Shown here piece by piece: positions 62,693 to 64,000 of a DNA stretch of 64,000 nt. The DNA comes from Desulforhopalus singaporensis. GTDB taxonomy: Bacteria; Desulfobacterota; Desulfobulbia; Desulfobulbales; Desulfocapsaceae. The notes beneath the pieces are model-generated. The model had not been told where the DNA came from. It was given only the letters and a program-made list of their open reading frames with translations, and ran no database searches. Every line of letters begins with the position of its first letter. Position 1 is the stretch's first letter. The stretch is from the NCBI RefSeq assembly GCF_900104445.1, contig NZ_FNJI01000024.1, positions 21,524 through 85,523 of the forward strand. The letters run 5' to 3'. Both the position numbers and the translations under genes were made by a program.

Positions 62693-62860
62693 CTATGATT
62701 TATTTTTCACAATCAGCCAGATAGCATGAATCATCCCTGGTATCACCCCTAATATGGTGAACAAAATATTTAACCAGAAATGCATCCCCAGACCAACCTG
62801 CAAAAAAGCCGCTACCGGCGGAAATAATAGCGCACATATTATTTTTATGATGTCTTTCAT
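62693..62860 (-). CDS. YqaE/Pmp3-family small membrane protein
   Basis: The 55-aa protein starts KDIIKIICALLFPPVAAFLQ and has two membrane helices with the family motif LFPPVAAFLQVG and LLGVIPG-like ILGVIPGMIHAIW. Pmp3/YqaE proteins are linked to membrane potential and salt stress. The frame extends to 62902, but ATG at 62860 gives the family start; the upstream GGTAAAGAG is a fair ribosome site. Confidence 0.85.
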   Translation of the reverse strand: MKDIIKIICALLFPPVAAFLQVGLGMHFWLNILFTILGVIPGMIHAIWLIVKNKS

Positions 62861-63773
62861 CTCTTTACCTACCAAATATTTTGTCAGAGTTTCTCTTATC
62901 ACCTTATCTTATCACACTGCAGCAGGTACAACCATATTACCGAGGGTAACCTCTCCTCTCCCCCTATTGGATACTCCCCGCATTATTGGCGGTGCATAAA
63001 AGCAGAAGAGATTACCAGTTAACTAAAATCATTGGACAGAAAACTTCTTTTCAAGAAAGGTGCGTATACTTTTCCGGGAGGGAGGACAGCCCCGTATGGC
63101 TTTGTTACCTTCAGATACAGTGCAGATTCCGATGCCTCTCTGGGTTAGAGAGAGGCTCTTGCCCTTTAAATCCTGACCTATACATAAAGTTGGGAGGGAC
63201 CGTGTCACTATCTTCGGTTTTTCCTTCCGGATCTTTCTAAGAGCAGATGAAAGATTTGTAAAACAAGAGGAACAGGCTGATCTCTGGTCTACGATTGAGT
63301 CGTTCCAAGTTTTTATTTCATTATGACCATGGTGGTGAGACATTTTCTCATTCGCAAAACCATCAATATTTATTTTTCTTCGTCAGAAGTATGGCTGAAT
63401 TATACAGACAATGTAAATATAGTCTGGTATCACGGGCCGAATTCGATAGAGAACAACAGGTCAATCCTGAAACGCTCACAGACGTCCAACGCGCAGGGCG
63501 ATATTTATTCCTCCAAAAGTCAGCTTTCGGTCAGCTATTCCCGTTTTAGCGACTTATTCGCCAAAGACGCAACTCTTCATGAGGTATCAGAGGTTGTCAT
63601 GATGAATTTTAAAGGAGCAAGGCTTTAATCTACGATTTATCCGGAGATGAAGTCTTTTTTTTCCTAAAATTGACTGTTTCTTGGGCACATCAATCCATTT
63701 TCCCATGGAAATATGATTTTTTCATGGGGCTTTGATCTTTGAAACAACGTCTTTGGGGTTGAGCAAGAAGCCA
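62861..63773. other. Accessory region with no confident gene
   Basis: About 900 bases with several short overlapping frames on both strands, none with a known domain; 63323-63628 (101 codons, +) and 63029-63343 (-) are the longest. A short hairpin lies at 63134-63156. Composition and lack of genes fit the flank of an insertion element. Confidence 0.35.
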
Positions 63774-64000
63774 TTACGTTTTGAAAGCCTCCTTGCTGCC
63801 AAAAACTATTATCCGCAGGACTCTCTCCATGGAATCTACCTCAAATAACTGCATGGTAGAGCGGATGAGTTCCCAAAGGGTTCTTTTTATCCTTCCCTTT
63901 ACAAGTGCAGCCTGAAACAGCCAGCAACTCAACTGCTGTGCCTGGTCGACAAGGAAAGCCAGCATCATCAGAATGGTGAAAATTCCACTGAGGTTTTTCT
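63774..64000 (-). mobile_element. Insertion-sequence transposase, C-terminal end, cut by window edge
   Basis: The visible 75 residues continue upstream past 64000. They include KNLSGIFTILMMLAFLVDQ, a stretch found at the C-terminus of IS transposases (ISNCY- or IS4-like), then QLSCWLFQAA and an end in GSKEAFKT. The exact IS family is not decided. Terminal inverted repeats should lie left of 63773 but none was clear. Confidence 0.6.

Noticed and set aside
62271..62724. Toxin-antitoxin pair
   Set aside because: The ribbon-helix-helix-like gene has no plausible toxin partner; the following frame at 62506 lacks a ribosome site and known domain.
63134..63156. GCCTCTCT/AGAGAGGC hairpin as a terminator or IS end
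   Set aside because: No T-run and no matching repeat on the other side; probably chance.
1..64000. CRISPR arrays, tRNA or rRNA genes, prophage
   Set aside because: No regularly spaced repeats, no tRNA arm signatures such as a convincing T-loop with acceptor pairing, no rRNA-like stretch, and no phage structural genes were seen by eye.

Overview
The window looks like chromosomal DNA of a Gram-negative, nitrate-respiring anaerobe of the Desulfobacterota, most likely a Desulfobulbales-type bacterium. Evidence: futalosine-route menaquinone genes (mqnB, mqnD), a napM-A-D-G-H periplasmic nitrate reductase cluster with the tetraheme NapM known from Desulfovibrio, many c-type cytochromes, an outer-membrane gene set (lolA, ompH/skp, pal), and RNase Y with a RemA-like protein. 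The species assignment is inference; there is no rRNA or tRNA gene in the window.

Layout. 1-5.9 kb: end of a BCCT transporter gene, a long non-coding gap, an HTH/two-CW regulator, mobA, mqnD, mqnB, queA, and an FmdB-type zinc ribbon gene. 6.3-11 kb: murI, lolA, an unusual cobalamin/radical-SAM protein related to RiPP-maturation enzymes, and an S1-domain protein ending at a strong hairpin. 11-17.5 kb: MFS exporter, hybrid histidine kinase, periplasmic binding protein, pyrC, and two small envelope genes. 17.5-30.3 kb is the respiratory core. On the minus strand lies a four-gene unit: tetraheme cytochrome, NrfC-like ferredoxin, NrfD-like quinol dehydrogenase, and an octaheme HAO-family cytochrome. 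Upstream of it lies napM-A-D-G-H. Divergent from nap is a two-component pair, a histidine kinase with a periplasmic heme-c motif and an NtrC-class regulator. 30.2-34.1 kb: yicC, remA-like, gmk, rlmB, then ompH and pal. 34.5-37.1 kb: hypothetical gene plus radical SAM gene, a Fur-family gene, an SMR exporter. 37.3-42.6 kb: tyrS, rny, a probable 6S RNA, zapA, a ZapB-like gene, a Nudix gene. 42.7-52.5 kb: mltD-like, moaE, yihY, and a dppABCDF-type peptide transporter. 52.5-54.1 kb: a long AT-rich gap. 54.1-62.9 kb: an amine/amide catabolic group (amidohydrolase, N-carbamoylputrescine amidase, NhaC antiporter, Lrp/AsnC regulator), an arylamine N-acetyltransferase, an acyl-CoA dehydrogenase, and small proteins. 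The right edge cuts an insertion-sequence transposase.

How the core fits together. NapA would reduce nitrate to nitrite in the periplasm, fed by NapGH and NapM. The octaheme cytochrome, fed from menaquinol by the NrfD/NrfC/tetraheme module, is the best candidate for the next step, nitrite to ammonium; no nrfA or nrfH is present. Both operons carry an identical 16-bp palindrome, GTTACCGTATGGTAAC, in a tandem pair of sites 32-33 bp apart. In both, the pair lies about 85-130 bp upstream of a -24/-12 (sigma-54) promoter match. The NtrC-type regulator encoded next to nap is the obvious candidate to bind them. This shared regulation, tying a heme-sensing kinase to nap and the octaheme reductase, is the most interesting inference from the window.
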